Made by a program: the position numbers and the translations under genes. Under the pieces are notes generated by a model, which worked only from the letters and a program-made list of their open reading frames with translations, did not search any database and was not told where the DNA came from. From Azospirillum sp. SYSU D00513 (lineage in GTDB: Bacteria > Pseudomonadota > Alphaproteobacteria > Azospirillales > Azospirillaceae), in contig NZ_JAFIQV010000005.1 in the NCBI RefSeq assembly GCF_017356015.1, positions 1 through 64,000 on the forward strand: a stretch of 64,000 nucleotides of DNA, written 5' to 3'. Below are positions 8,143-17,159 of this stretch, one piece after another (within the stretch, counting starts at the first letter, position 1; each line of letters opens with the position of its first letter).

Positions 8143-9564
8143 ATGAGGATGATCAAGCGTGCCGCGACCGCCGCCGCCCTGGTGTTCCTGGGAGCCGGCG
8201 TTGCCACCGTCACCGCGCAGAACACGTCGGAGACCTACCGGCAGCTCAACCTGTTCGGCGACGTCTTCGAGCGCGTGCGCGCCGAGTATGTCGAGCAGAC
8301 CACCGACGAGCAGCTCGTGGAAGCCGCCATCAACGGCATGCTGACCTCGCTCGACCCGCATTCCAGCTACCTGAACCGGAAAAGCTTCCAGGACATGCAG
8401 GTGCAGACCCGCGGCGAGTTCGGCGGGCTGGGCATCGAGGTCACGATGGAGAACGGCCTGATCAAGGTCGTCTCGCCCATCGACGAGACGCCCGCCTTCC
8501 GCGCCGGCCTGCAGCCGGGCGACCTGATCCTCCAGCTCAACAACGAGCCGGTCATGGGCCTGAGCCTCGGCGAGGCGGTGGAGAAGATGCGCGGGCCGGT
8601 CGGCAGCGACATCAAGATCACCGTCCGGCGCGGCGAGGCCGGCGAGCCCTTCGAGGTCACTCTCACCCGCGCCGTCGTCAAGGTGCAGTCGGTCCGCTAC
8701 CGCACCGAGGGCGAGATCGGCTACGTCCGCATCACCAGCTTCAACGAGCAGACCCAGCAGGGGCTCGAGAAGGCGATGGCCGAGATCAAGCAGAAGCTCG
8801 GCGACAAGCTGAAGGGCTACGTGCTCGACCTGCGCAACAACCCCGGCGGTCTGCTCGACCAGGCGGTGTCGGTCTCCGACACCTTCCTCGACAAGGGCGA
8901 GATCGTCTCCACCCGCGGCCGCAAGGCCGAGGACGGCTCCCGCTACAACGCCAAGCCGGGCGACCTCGCCGGCAATCTGCCGGTGGTCGTGCTGATCAAC
9001 GGCGGTTCGGCCTCGGCCTCCGAGATCGTGGCCGGCGCGCTCCAGGACCACAAGCGGGCGATCATCATGGGCACCCAGTCCTTCGGAAAGGGCTCGGTCC
9101 AGACGATCATCCCGCTGCCCGGCCACGGCGCCATGCGCCTGACCACGGCGCGCTACTACACGCCGAGCGGCCGGTCGATCCAGCAGATGGGCGTCACCCC
9201 GGACATCGAGGTGCAGCCCGCCAAGGTGGAGGAGATCGAGCAGGCGGTCCGCCGCCGCGAGGCCGACCTGCCGCACTCGCTGGCCAACCCCGATGCCGCC
9301 GGACGGACCCCGGCTCCCGCGACCACCACCCCGCCCGCAGCCGGTCAGCCGCCCGCCGGCCAGCAGCCCGCCCGGCCCGCTCCGGGTCCGGGTGCCGCCG
9401 CTCCGGCAGCCCCCGGCGCCGCTCCGGGCGCGGCTCCGGCCGGCACGGCTCCCGCGGCTCAGGCCGAGGGTGCCGCCGCCGAGCCGCCCTTCGACTACCA
9501 GCTCGCTCGCGCGCTCGACCTGCTGCGGGGCGTCGCCCTGTTCCAGGCCCGCGCGACCAACTGA
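8143..9564 (+). CDS. ctpA: Carboxy-terminal processing serine protease, S41 family
   Basis: A periplasmic protease that trims or degrades envelope proteins. The 473-residue protein has a signal sequence at about 1-25, a PDZ domain at roughly 85-165 and an S41 catalytic core at about 170-370. The Ser-Lys dyad is visible as Ser291 in GGSASASE and Lys316 in QSFGKG, with the 25-residue spacing of E. coli Prc. Residues 385-445 are low-complexity Pro/Ala/Gly, an unusual insert before a short C-terminal block (FDYQLARALDLLRG) that is typical of this family. The ATG immediately follows the envC stop and has an AAGGG ribosome-binding site. Confidence 0.93.
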   Translation: MRMIKRAATAAALVFLGAGVATVTAQNTSETYRQLNLFGDVFERVRAEYVEQTTDEQLVEAAINGMLTSLDPHSSYLNRKSFQDMQVQTRGEFGGLGIEVTMENGLIKVVSPIDETPAFRAGLQPGDLILQLNNEPVMGLSLGEAVEKMRGPVGSDIKITVRRGEAGEPFEVTLTRAVVKVQSVRYRTEGEIGYVRITSFNEQTQQGLEKAMAEIKQKLGDKLKGYVLDLRNNPGGLLDQAVSVSDTFLDKGEIVSTRGRKAEDGSRYNAKPGDLAGNLPVVVLINGGSASASEIVAGALQDHKRAIIMGTQSFGKGSVQTIIPLPGHGAMRLTTARYYTPSGRSIQQMGVTPDIEVQPAKVEEIEQAVRRREADLPHSLANPDAAGRTPAPATTTPPAAGQPPAGQQPARPAPGPGAAAPAAPGAAPGAAPAGTAPAAQAEGAAAEPPFDYQLARALDLLRGVALFQARATN

Positions 9565-9578
9565 GGAGTGGCCGCTCC

Positions 9579-10784
9579 GTGAACGCCGCCGCCTTGCTGG
9601 GCCGCTTCAAGTTCGGAGCACGGGGGCGCGGCCGTTCCCGCCCCGAACACGCCCGGCATGGCGCCCGGCACGGTTACGGCCACGACCGGGAACCGCTGCC
9701 CAAGGCGCTGGCCGTCGCCGGCGGCGTCACCGCGCTGGGCGCCGCCGGCCTCCTCGGCTGGCTCGCCCTGAACGCGGAGGAGACGATCCACGCGCGGGAG
9801 GCGCTGACCCCCAGCGTGACGGTCGCGGTGGCGGGTGCGCCCGCCCCCGCCGCGCCCGCGGCCAGCCCGGCACCGCCGCCGGCTCTGGCGCAGGCGGCAC
9901 CCACGGCCGAAACGGCGCCGGCTCCGGTGCCCCCGGCTGCGCCGGCCCCCGCCCCGGCGGAAGGCCCGGTGACGCTGGTCGCGGCCCCCGTGCCCGGCCT
10001 AGTCGAGGAGACGCGCAACGGTCCCCTGCCCCGCATCGCCGAGGATGGGCGCAAGCCCTGGCAGGTCTACGCCCGTCCCTTCCCGGAGGCCGACAAGCGC
10101 CCGCGCATCGCCATCGTGCTGACCGACATGGGCCTGTCCGGCGTGACCACCGGCAACGCGCTCCAGAACCTGCCGCCGACGGTGACGCTGGCCTTCGTCC
10201 CCTTCGCCGACCGGCTCGACGGCTGGGTGGAGCGGGCGCGGGCCAAGGGGCATGAGATCATGCTTTCCCTGCCGATGGAGCCGCTGGGCTATCCCCGCGA
10301 CGATCCCGGCCCCAACGCGCTGCTGACCATGCTGGCGCCCGACCGGAACCGGGAACGGCTGGAATGGTCGCTCGGCCGCGCCGTCGGCTATGTCGGCGTG
10401 ACCAGCACCACCGGCAGCAAGTTCACCGGCAACGAGGACGCCATGAAGCCGGTCGTCGAGGCCTTGAAGGCGCGCGGCCTGCTGTTCCTGGACAGCCGCG
10501 CCAACCCGAAGACCGTCGGATCCTCCATGGCGCAGAAGGCCGGGGTTCCGCGCGCCGTCGCCGACCGGGTGATCGACCGCGACCTGTCGCGCGGCGCCAT
10601 CGACGACCAGCTCCGGGAGCTCGAGGCCGCCGCCAAGGCCAACGGCGCCGCCGTCGGCATCGGCTCCCCCTATCCCAGCACGATCGAGCGCATCAACACT
10701 TGGCTGACCGGGCTGGCGGACCGTGGGATCGCCATCGCGCCGGTGTCGGCCGTCGTCAACAGACAGAAAGGCCTTGGCGGGTGA
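9579..10784 (+). CDS. Divergent polysaccharide deacetylase family protein (YibQ-like)
   Basis: 401 residues. One membrane anchor is seen at about 48-70, a Pro/Ala-rich linker at about 85-140, and a divergent polysaccharide deacetylase domain (DUF610/YibQ type) from about 170 to the end. The domain begins PRIAIVLTDMGLSG and includes GHEIMLSLPMEP and FLDSRANPKT, characteristic of this group, which lacks the usual NodB metal motif. It is commonly encoded after envC and ctpA, so a periplasmic role in cell-wall turnover is inferred; no substrate is established. The GTG start is placed 14 bp after ctpA with GAGGAG upstream. Its stop overlaps the start of rppH. Confidence 0.85.
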   Translation: MNAAALLGRFKFGARGRGRSRPEHARHGARHGYGHDREPLPKALAVAGGVTALGAAGLLGWLALNAEETIHAREALTPSVTVAVAGAPAPAAPAASPAPPPALAQAAPTAETAPAPVPPAAPAPAPAEGPVTLVAAPVPGLVEETRNGPLPRIAEDGRKPWQVYARPFPEADKRPRIAIVLTDMGLSGVTTGNALQNLPPTVTLAFVPFADRLDGWVERARAKGHEIMLSLPMEPLGYPRDDPGPNALLTMLAPDRNRERLEWSLGRAVGYVGVTSTTGSKFTGNEDAMKPVVEALKARGLLFLDSRANPKTVGSSMAQKAGVPRAVADRVIDRDLSRGAIDDQLRELEAAAKANGAAVGIGSPYPSTIERINTWLTGLADRGIAIAPVSAVVNRQKGLGG

Positions 10785-11275
10785 CCCGGACCATCGACCC
10801 CAATTCGCTCCCCTACCGCCCCTGCGTGGGCGTGATGCTGCTCAACGACCGGGGGCAGGTGTTCGTGGCGCGTCGCTGCGGCACGGAGGACGCCTGGCAG
10901 ATGCCGCAGGGCGGCATCGACAAGGGCGAGACGGCCCGCGAGGCCGCCCTGCGCGAGATGAAGGAGGAGATCGGCACCGACCGCGCCGAGATCCTCGCCG
11001 AGTCGGCCGGCAAGCACTGCTACGACCTGCCCGCCCATCTGATCGGCAAGGTCTGGGGCGGGCGCTGGCGCGGCCAGGAACAGGTCTGGATCGCCGCCCG
11101 CTTCACCGGGGCGGAGTCGGACATCGACCTCGCCACCGAGCATCCGGAGTTCGACGCCTGGAAATGGGTCGAGGCGGAAGAGCTGCCGCGCATGATCGTT
11201 CCGTTCAAGCGCCCGGTCTACGAGGCGGTGCTGGCGGAGTTCCGCGCGGTGATCGCGTTGCTCGCCGGCCGCTGA
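10781..11275 (+). CDS. rppH: RNA pyrophosphohydrolase
   Basis: Removes pyrophosphate from the 5' triphosphate end of mRNAs, which starts decay. The 164-residue Nudix protein carries the full Nudix box: GX5EX7REXXEEXG from GGIDKGETAREAALRE to EEIG, at residues about 45-67. It opens with YRPCVGVMLLN, the RppH N-terminus. The GTG start overlaps the preceding stop as GTGA, so this is the last gene of the coupled envC-ctpA-deacetylase-rppH run. Confidence 0.93.
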   Translation: MTRTIDPNSLPYRPCVGVMLLNDRGQVFVARRCGTEDAWQMPQGGIDKGETAREAALREMKEEIGTDRAEILAESAGKHCYDLPAHLIGKVWGGRWRGQEQVWIAARFTGAESDIDLATEHPEFDAWKWVEAEELPRMIVPFKRPVYEAVLAEFRAVIALLAGR

Positions 11276-11293
11276 CCCGGCAAGCGCCCGGCC

Positions 11294-11411
11294 ATGGCCA
11301 GCATCGCCGAGGCAGTGCTCCTCGTCCTCGACCTGCAGCAGGAGGGCCGCCTCGACGAGGCGGAGGTTCTGTGCGGCCGCATCCTCCAGGCCGACAGGCC
11401 GGACCTGAGCC
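11294..11411 (+). pseudogene. Probable fragment: N-terminus of a tetratricopeptide-repeat protein
   Basis: An ATG at 11294 opens a frame whose first 34 residues (MASIAEAVLLVLDLQQEG, then RLDEAEVLCGRILQ) look like the start of a TPR protein: a helix followed by the G-R-L-x-E-A-E pattern. After ADRP the homology stops and the frame runs antisense into the 3' end of cheR until a stop at 11500. The fragment is therefore probably a remnant cut off when the sequence downstream was rearranged. It may instead be chance coding potential. Confidence 0.4.
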
Positions 11412-12266
11412 TTACGCCGTCACCAGCTTCAGGCCCGGCGCCGGGACGAAGCCCCCGGCGGCCGGGGTGTAGAGGCCGCGCTGCCCTTCCACCGACTTGA
11501 AGCGGTCGGTGAGGCCCAGCACCGTCTCGGCACCGCCGAGGTAGAGCACGCCGTCCGGCGCCATCTGGCGGGCGGCTCCCTCCAGCACCTTGGTCTTGGT
11601 CGGCTGGTCGAAATAGATGAGCACGTTGCGGCAGAAGACCACGTCGAACTGGCCGAGCGGCGACAGGTCGCCCAGCAGGTTGAATTCGCGGAAGGAGACC
11701 ATCTGGCGCAGCGCCTGGCTGATCTGCCACTTGTCGCCGTTCTGCTTGAAATGCTTCACCAGATGCTGGATCGGCAGGCCGCGCTGCACCTCGAACTGGC
11801 TGTAGACACCGGCCCTGGCCCGCTCGACCATCTCGGCGGAAATGTCCGTGCCGATGATCTCGATCCGCCAGCCGGCCAGCCGGGCGGCGTTGTCGGACAG
11901 CAGCATCGCCAGCGAATAGGCCTCCTGCCCCGAGGAGCAGGCCGCCGACCATATGCGGATATGCTTGCGCGACGCACGCGTCTCCAGCAGCGTCGGAAGC
12001 ACGAGGTTCTGGAAGATGTCGAACGGCTTCTGATCGCGGAAGAAGGAGGACTCGTTGGTGGTCATCGCCTCGGTGATGTCGCGCAGCAGGGATTCGTCCT
12101 TGCGCGTCCGCACGGTGGCGGCCAGATCCTCCAGCCCCTTCATGTTCCACTTGCGGGCCACCGGCATCAGCCGGGATTCCAGCAGGTAGGCCTTGTCCTT
12201 CGTCAGCACCAGTCCGGAACGCTGCTTGAGCAACGTGGCGAACATGTCGAAATCCTCGACCCTCAT
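11412..12266 (-). CDS. cheR: Chemotaxis protein methyltransferase CheR
   Basis: Methylates glutamates of chemoreceptors with S-adenosylmethionine, giving adaptation. The 284-residue protein has the all-helical N-terminal domain at 1-75, then the catalytic domain with TTNESSFFRD, the AdoMet site WSAACSSGQEAYSLAM near 110-125, GTDISAEMVERA near 140, and FCRNVLIYFD near 212. The last part carries LGGAETVLG. Its ATG overlaps the cheB stop by 4 bases, so the two adaptation enzymes are translationally coupled at the end of the che operon. Confidence 0.96.
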   Translation of the reverse strand: MRVEDFDMFATLLKQRSGLVLTKDKAYLLESRLMPVARKWNMKGLEDLAATVRTRKDESLLRDITEAMTTNESSFFRDQKPFDIFQNLVLPTLLETRASRKHIRIWSAACSSGQEAYSLAMLLSDNAARLAGWRIEIIGTDISAEMVERARAGVYSQFEVQRGLPIQHLVKHFKQNGDKWQISQALRQMVSFREFNLLGDLSPLGQFDVVFCRNVLIYFDQPTKTKVLEGAARQMAPDGVLYLGGAETVLGLTDRFKSVEGQRGLYTPAAGGFVPAPGLKLVTA

Positions 12267-13417
12267 GCTGCCCTCGACGCGTGTTTGCGGATGGTGGGGC
12301 CGATTTCCGTCAGCGGAAGCACGGCGTGGCAGATGCCGGCGTGGGCGGCGGCGCCCGGCATGCCCCAGACGACGCTGCTCGCCTCGTCCTGCGCGATCAT
12401 CAGGCCACCAGCGTTGACGACCTCGGTGCAGCCGCGCGTGCCGTCCTGGCCCATGCCGGTCAGGATGCAGGCCAGCACCTTGCGCCCGTAGGCCCGCACG
12501 ATGGTGCGCATCATCGGGTCAACGGCGGGGCGGCAGAAATTCTCGGGGGGATCCTTGGTCAGCCTCAGCACGTTCACGCCGGCACGCTGGTCCACCAGCA
12601 TGTGGTTGTCGCCGGGGGCGATGTAGCAGCGCTCCTCCACGATCGGCTCGCCGTCCTTGGCCTCGGCCGCGGCGATGCCGCACTGGCGGGAGATATGCTC
12701 CGCCAGGATGGTGGTGAAGGTCGCCGGCATGTGCTGGGTGATCAGGATCGGCTGGCGCAGACCCTTGAGGTGCGAGAGCACCTCGAACAGCGCCTGCGGG
12801 CCGCCGGTCGAGCTTCCGATGGCGATGACGTCCGGGCGGCCGAAGGCGACGGGCATCGGCCGCAGGACCACCTGGGCGGGCTCCCGCGGGCGCAGCAGGC
12901 TCGCCGCCGGGCGCGGCGCCGGGCGGACCTCCCCGCGGGTGCGCGATCCGGCGCGCCGTGCGGCGGCACCCAGCGCCTTCACCTTGGCGACGAGCTGGGT
13001 CTTGAAGTCCTCGGCACCACCGATCTCGCGGGTGGAGGTCGGCTTGGGGATGTAGTCGGCCGCTCCCGCCGACAGGCAGCGCATGGAGATGTCCGCCCCG
13101 CGCAGCGTCAGGGTGGAGGCCATGATGATCTTCACCTGCGGCGCCACCGCCAGCAGCTGCGGGATGGCGGTGATGCCGTCCATCACCGGCATCTCGATGT
13201 CGAGCACGATCACGTCAATGGAATGGCGCTTCAGCGAATTCACCGCCATCTGGCCGTCACCGACCGATGCGACGACGCTGATCTCGCTGTCGCCCTCGAG
13301 CGCGCGGGTCAGCAGCCCGCGGATGACGGCGCTGTCGTCGACCACCATGACCCGGTAGGGGTCGGGGTGGGCGGCCCCCGGCGCGGCGGGCGTTCTGCTG
13401 CCTAGTGTGTCGGCCAT
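12263..13417 (-). CDS. cheB: Protein-glutamate methylesterase/deamidase CheB
   Basis: Removes receptor methyl groups and deamidates glutamines; activity rises when CheA phosphorylates its receiver. 384 residues: a receiver domain at about 20-140 with the phosphoacceptor Asp in VIVLDIEMP, an Arg/Ala-rich linker at about 145-195, and the methylesterase domain with the catalytic triad seen as Ser in GSSTGGPQAL, His in ITQHMPATF and Asp in TGMGQDGTRG. The first 20 residues are a Pro/Ala extension. The gene lies 73 bp after cheY. Confidence 0.96.
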   Translation of the reverse strand: MADTLGSRTPAAPGAAHPDPYRVMVVDDSAVIRGLLTRALEGDSEISVVASVGDGQMAVNSLKRHSIDVIVLDIEMPVMDGITAIPQLLAVAPQVKIIMASTLTLRGADISMRCLSAGAADYIPKPTSTREIGGAEDFKTQLVAKVKALGAAARRAGSRTRGEVRPAPRPAASLLRPREPAQVVLRPMPVAFGRPDVIAIGSSTGGPQALFEVLSHLKGLRQPILITQHMPATFTTILAEHISRQCGIAAAEAKDGEPIVEERCYIAPGDNHMLVDQRAGVNVLRLTKDPPENFCRPAVDPMMRTIVRAYGRKVLACILTGMGQDGTRGCTEVVNAGGLMIAQDEASSVVWGMPGAAAHAGICHAVLPLTEIGPTIRKHASRAA

Positions 13418-13490
13418 GGTCGGGATCTTGGTCTCGTGATCGCTGCTGCGGGAAGTCCGCGGGGGTGCGCCGGCTGGTGCCCGCGATGCG

Positions 13491-13856
13491 CTAGAGGAGC
13501 CCGACCTGCTGGAACTTCGTCTGGATGATGTCGCTGTCGAAGGGCTTCATGATGTACTCGTTCGCCCCGGCCGACAGCGCCTCCTGGATGTGCGCCAGGT
13601 CGTTCTCCGTCGTGCAGAAGACGACCTTGGGCGCGTCCCCGCCGTTCATCTTGCGCAGGCGCCGCAGGAACTCGATCCCGGTCATGACCGGCATGTTCCA
13701 GTCCAGCAGGATCGCGTCGGGCATCTGGGAGGCGCAGACCTCCATCGCCTGCCGGCCGTCCTCCGCCTCGGTGCAGGCGAAGTCCAGCTCTTCCAGGATC
13801 TTGCGCGCGACCTTGCGGACCACGCGGCTGTCGTCGACGACCAGACAGGATTTCAT
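13491..13856 (-). CDS. cheY: Chemotaxis response regulator CheY
   Basis: A 121-residue single receiver domain. Acidic pocket residues are Asp8-Asp9 (VVDDS), the phosphoacceptor is Asp52 (LLDWNMPVMTG), and the conserved Lys is in YIMKPFD near 104. CheA-phosphorylated CheY binds the flagellar motor. It lies between cheW and cheB, the order known for the Azospirillum che1 operon (cheA-W-Y-B-R). An AACCGTT stretch precedes the ATG and no strong ribosome-binding site is seen. Confidence 0.95.
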   Translation of the reverse strand: MKSCLVVDDSRVVRKVARKILEELDFACTEAEDGRQAMEVCASQMPDAILLDWNMPVMTGIEFLRRLRKMNGGDAPKVVFCTTENDLAHIQEALSAGANEYIMKPFDSDIIQTKFQQVGLL

Positions 13857-13896
13857 AACGGTTCGGGCCTCGGACTTTCTCTCGGAGTCGGCGGTG

Positions 13897-14403
13897 TCAG
13901 CCTAAAGCCGCTTCAAGATTGGCGAAGTTCAGCAGGCGCGGCACGTCGAGCACGACCATGAGCTGGCCGTTCAGGCGGTAGATGCCCGTGGACACCTCCC
14001 GCCAGCGCGGGTCCAGGGTGGCCGGGTTGCGCTCGTAGTCCTGGGCGGAGAGGCTCAGCACCTCGCCGACCGAGTCCACCATGAGGCTGTACAGCTCGCC
14101 GCGCAAGTCGACGACGATGGACATGCCCGGCTTGTCCTTGGCGCGCGACGGCAGGTGCAGCCGCTGGCGCACGTCGATGGCGGTCACGATGCGGCCGCGC
14201 AGGTTGAGCGCACCGGCCACCTCGGGCGGGGCCAGCGGGATGCGGGTGATCCGCTGGTGGCCGAGCACGTCCTGGACCTGGAGGACGGGGATGCCGAACA
14301 GATGGTCGGCGATCGTCATCGTCACATAGTCCTGGCTGCCGACGGTGACCAGGTCGTCTCCCTTGCCCTTGCGGGTCGTCGCGGGAAGATTGGCGTTGCT
14401 CAT
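13897..14403 (-). CDS. cheW: Chemotaxis coupling protein CheW
   Basis: The adaptor that links chemoreceptors to CheA in the membrane-proximal signalling array. 168 residues covering one CheW domain (about 20-160), with LFGIPVLQVQDVLG, GALNLRGRIVTAIDVR and SLMVDSVGEVLSL as the recognisable strands. Its ATG overlaps the cheA stop by 4 bases, indicating coupled translation and matched stoichiometry. Confidence 0.95.
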   Translation of the reverse strand: MSNANLPATTRKGKGDDLVTVGSQDYVTMTIADHLFGIPVLQVQDVLGHQRITRIPLAPPEVAGALNLRGRIVTAIDVRQRLHLPSRAKDKPGMSIVVDLRGELYSLMVDSVGEVLSLSAQDYERNPATLDPRWREVSTGIYRLNGQLMVVLDVPRLLNFANLEAALG

Positions 14404-17159
14404 GCTGCACCTTTCTGGTCGGAAAGCGTCTGCTGCAGGGCGTAGAGCAGAGCGTCACGGTCGAACTTGGCGACATAATCGGTGAAGCCGACCTGGCGGC
14501 CCCGGTCGAGGTCGCGCGGCGTGGCGTGGCTGGAGAGCGCCACCATCGGCACGTCCTGCCAGCGGCTGCCGCGGCGGATCGTCTCGGCGAACTCGAAGCC
14601 GGTCATGCCGGGCATCTCGATGTCGGAGACGATCACGTCGAAGTCCTCGCCCTGCTCGCACAGCGCCAGGGCGTCGGCGGCGGTCTCCACCGCCGTGACC
14701 TCGTAGCCGGCGACCGACAGCAGCGGCGTCAGCAGGTTGCGGAAGAAGGGGCTGTCGTCCACCAGCAGCACGCGCGCCGCGCGGTCGTCGCCCAGGCTCT
14801 CCTCGGCGTTGCCGAACCAGTCCTTGTAGGCCTGGGTCAGGAAGAAGCCCGCGTCGATGACGTCGGTCGCCTTTCCGGCGATGATGGCGGAGCCCATCAG
14901 GCCCGGACGCTCGGCGGTGAGCTGGACCACCAGCTTCTCCTCGACGATGTCCACGATCTCCTCGACGACGAGGCCCATGGAGCGGTCGCCGTCGGCGAAG
15001 ACCAGCACCGGCAGGCGCCCCTCGCTGCCCATCTGGAAGTTCGGGTCGATCGGCACCAGCGGCATCAGCTTGCCGCGGTACTGCACGACCGGCGCGCCGT
15101 TGGACATCTCGACCGAGGCGAGATCGACGTCCTCCAGGCGGGCGACCAGCGAGAGCGGGACCGCCTTCGGCGCGCCGTCGCCGGCCCGGAACAGCAGCAG
15201 GGCCATCTTGTCGTCCTGGCGGGCGGCGTGGACGGTCGAGGTGTCCTTGGCCCCGGTCTCGCCCATCGCCATCTCGCCGGTGGCCGACGCGATGCCGTTG
15301 GGGTCCAGGATCATGATGACCGAACCGTCGCCGAGGATCGTGTTGCCCGAGAACATCTCGATGTGGCGCAGGATCGGCGACACCGGCTTCACGACGATTT
15401 CCTCGGTGTCGAACACCCGGTCGACCATGATGCCGAAGGTGTAGGTGCCGACCTGGGTGACGACGATGAAGGCCTCGTCGTCGTCGCCGCGCTGCTTGCC
15501 GTCCTCGGACTCCAGCCGCAGCAGCGTCTGGAGCGAGACCAGCGGCAGCAGCCGGTTGCGCAGCCGCAGGACCGGCGTGCCCTTCAGCCGCTCGATCGTG
15601 TGCTCGCTGTCGGCGGCGGCGCGCACCAGCTCGACCACGCTGATCTGCGGGATGGCGAAGCGCTCGGTCGCGCATTCGACGATGAGCGCCGACACGATGG
15701 CCAGCGTCAGCGGGATCTTGATGACGAAGGTCGAGCCGCGCCCGAAGACCGACTTGATCTCGATCGTGCCGCCGATCTTCTCGATGTTGGTCTTCACCAC
15801 GTCCATGCCGACGCCACGGCCCGACACGTTGGTGATCGCCGCCGCCGTCGAGAAGCCCGGCTTCATGATGAATTGGATGATCTGCTGGTCGGACATGCCG
15901 GCCAGCTCGCCCTCGGTCGCCAGGCCGTTCTGGATGGCCTTGGCCTTGATCTTGTCGATGGCGAGACCCCGGCCGTCGTCCTGGATCTCGATGATGATGT
16001 GGCCGCCCTCGTGATAGGCGTTCAGCGTGATGCGGCCCGTCTCCGACTTGCCGGAGCGCAGCCGGTCGGCCGGCGTCTCCAGCCCGTGGTCGGCCGAGTT
16101 GCGGACCATGTGCGTCAGCGGATCCTTGATCAGCTCCAGCACCTGGCGGTCCAGCTCGGTGTCGGCGCCGAGCATCTGCAGGTCGATCTTCTTGCCCAGT
16201 TCGTGCGCGAGATCGCGCACCAGACGCGGCAGCTTGGCCCAGGCGTTGCCGATGGGCTGCATGCGCGTCTTCATCACCCCTTCCTGAAGCTCGGAGGTGA
16301 CGTGGTTCAGGCGCTGGAGCGGGGCCGCGAACTCGCTCTCCTTCTGCGACCGCAGGATCTGGAGAAGCTGGTTGCGGGTCAGCACCAGCTCCGAGACCAT
16401 GGTCATCAGGTTCTCGAGCAGGTCCACGTTGACGCGGATGGTCTGCGAGGCGACCGAGGATTCCTTGGTGCCGCCGTCCTCGGCGACGCTGCCGCCCATG
16501 CCGGACGCGGGCGCCGCCGAGGGGGCCGGGGCCGCGGCCTTGACGGGAGCCGGCGGCTCGGGTGCTTCGTGCACGACGAGGTTCTGCGAGGGGACCGGGG
16601 CCTCGGGCTCGGCCGCCACGGGAGTCAGCGCGGTGCCGGGCGCCGCGGCGGGCGTGGCGTCGGGGCCGGGGGTGGCGTCCCACAGCGCGTCCAGCTCGGC
16701 CAGCATGGCCTGGCGCTCGGCCTCGGCCTTGGACAGGGCCGGCGGCTCGGGCGCCGCCGGGGCGGCCGGCGCCGGGGCCAGCTTGCCCTCCGCGCAGAGG
16801 TTCAGCCGCTCGATCAGCGGCAGGTCGTCGCCCGGCGGTTCGGCCTCGGTGGCCTCCAGGACCGCGAGCAGGCTCTTGATCGTGTCAAGCGCCTGCAGGA
16901 TGAGCGACACGGCCTCGGGCGTGATCACCAACTCACCGTCGCGGAACTTGCCGAGCACGTTCTCCGAGGCGTGCGCCACCTTTTCAAGGCGCGGCAGGCC
17001 GAGGAAGCCGCAGGTGCCCTTGATGGTGTGCACCAGGCGGAAGATGTTCGACAGCAGTTCCGGGTTGTTGGGATTCTGCTCGAGCCGGACCAGTTCGACA
17101 TCGAGCACCGACAGATTTTCATTCGTCTCTGTCAGGAACTCGGAGAGCAGATCATCCAT
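14400..17159 (-). CDS. cheA: Chemotaxis histidine kinase CheA with a C-terminal receiver domain
   Basis: A 919-residue hybrid CheA. Visible in order: Hpt domain (1-105) with the phosphorylated His44 in LVHTIKGTCG; Pro/Ala-rich linker (about 130-260) without an obvious P2 domain; dimerisation helices (about 275-340); HATPase with the N box HMVRNSADHGLE and GRGVGMDVVKTNIE; a CheW-like regulatory domain (about 530-660); a second CheW-like stretch (about 680-790, with PLSLVARLEDVD and MGLVVEEIVDIVEEK); and a receiver (about 800-915) with the acceptor Asp in VIVSDIEMPGMTG. The receiver fusion fits the F5-type chemotaxis class (inference). The ATG at 17157-17159 gives the standard Hpt N-terminus. 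No membrane-anchor extension is encoded in the 223 bp upstream. Confidence 0.95.
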   Translation of the reverse strand: MDDLLSEFLTETNENLSVLDVELVRLEQNPNNPELLSNIFRLVHTIKGTCGFLGLPRLEKVAHASENVLGKFRDGELVITPEAVSLILQALDTIKSLLAVLEATEAEPPGDDLPLIERLNLCAEGKLAPAPAAPAAPEPPALSKAEAERQAMLAELDALWDATPGPDATPAAAPGTALTPVAAEPEAPVPSQNLVVHEAPEPPAPVKAAAPAPSAAPASGMGGSVAEDGGTKESSVASQTIRVNVDLLENLMTMVSELVLTRNQLLQILRSQKESEFAAPLQRLNHVTSELQEGVMKTRMQPIGNAWAKLPRLVRDLAHELGKKIDLQMLGADTELDRQVLELIKDPLTHMVRNSADHGLETPADRLRSGKSETGRITLNAYHEGGHIIIEIQDDGRGLAIDKIKAKAIQNGLATEGELAGMSDQQIIQFIMKPGFSTAAAITNVSGRGVGMDVVKTNIEKIGGTIEIKSVFGRGSTFVIKIPLTLAIVSALIVECATERFAIPQISVVELVRAAADSEHTIERLKGTPVLRLRNRLLPLVSLQTLLRLESEDGKQRGDDDEAFIVVTQVGTYTFGIMVDRVFDTEEIVVKPVSPILRHIEMFSGNTILGDGSVIMILDPNGIASATGEMAMGETGAKDTSTVHAARQDDKMALLLFRAGDGAPKAVPLSLVARLEDVDLASVEMSNGAPVVQYRGKLMPLVPIDPNFQMGSEGRLPVLVFADGDRSMGLVVEEIVDIVEEKLVVQLTAERPGLMGSAIIAGKATDVIDAGFFLTQAYKDWFGNAEESLGDDRAARVLLVDDSPFFRNLLTPLLSVAGYEVTAVETAADALALCEQGEDFDVIVSDIEMPGMTGFEFAETIRRGSRWQDVPMVALSSHATPRDLDRGRQVGFTDYVAKFDRDALLYALQQTLSDQKGAA

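Noticed and set aside
6178-9276. A very long open frame on the minus strand opposite gpmI, envC and ctpA
   Set aside because: Its product is low-complexity Arg/Gly/Leu/His, the mirror of well-identified genes on the other strand. High GC makes such frames common.
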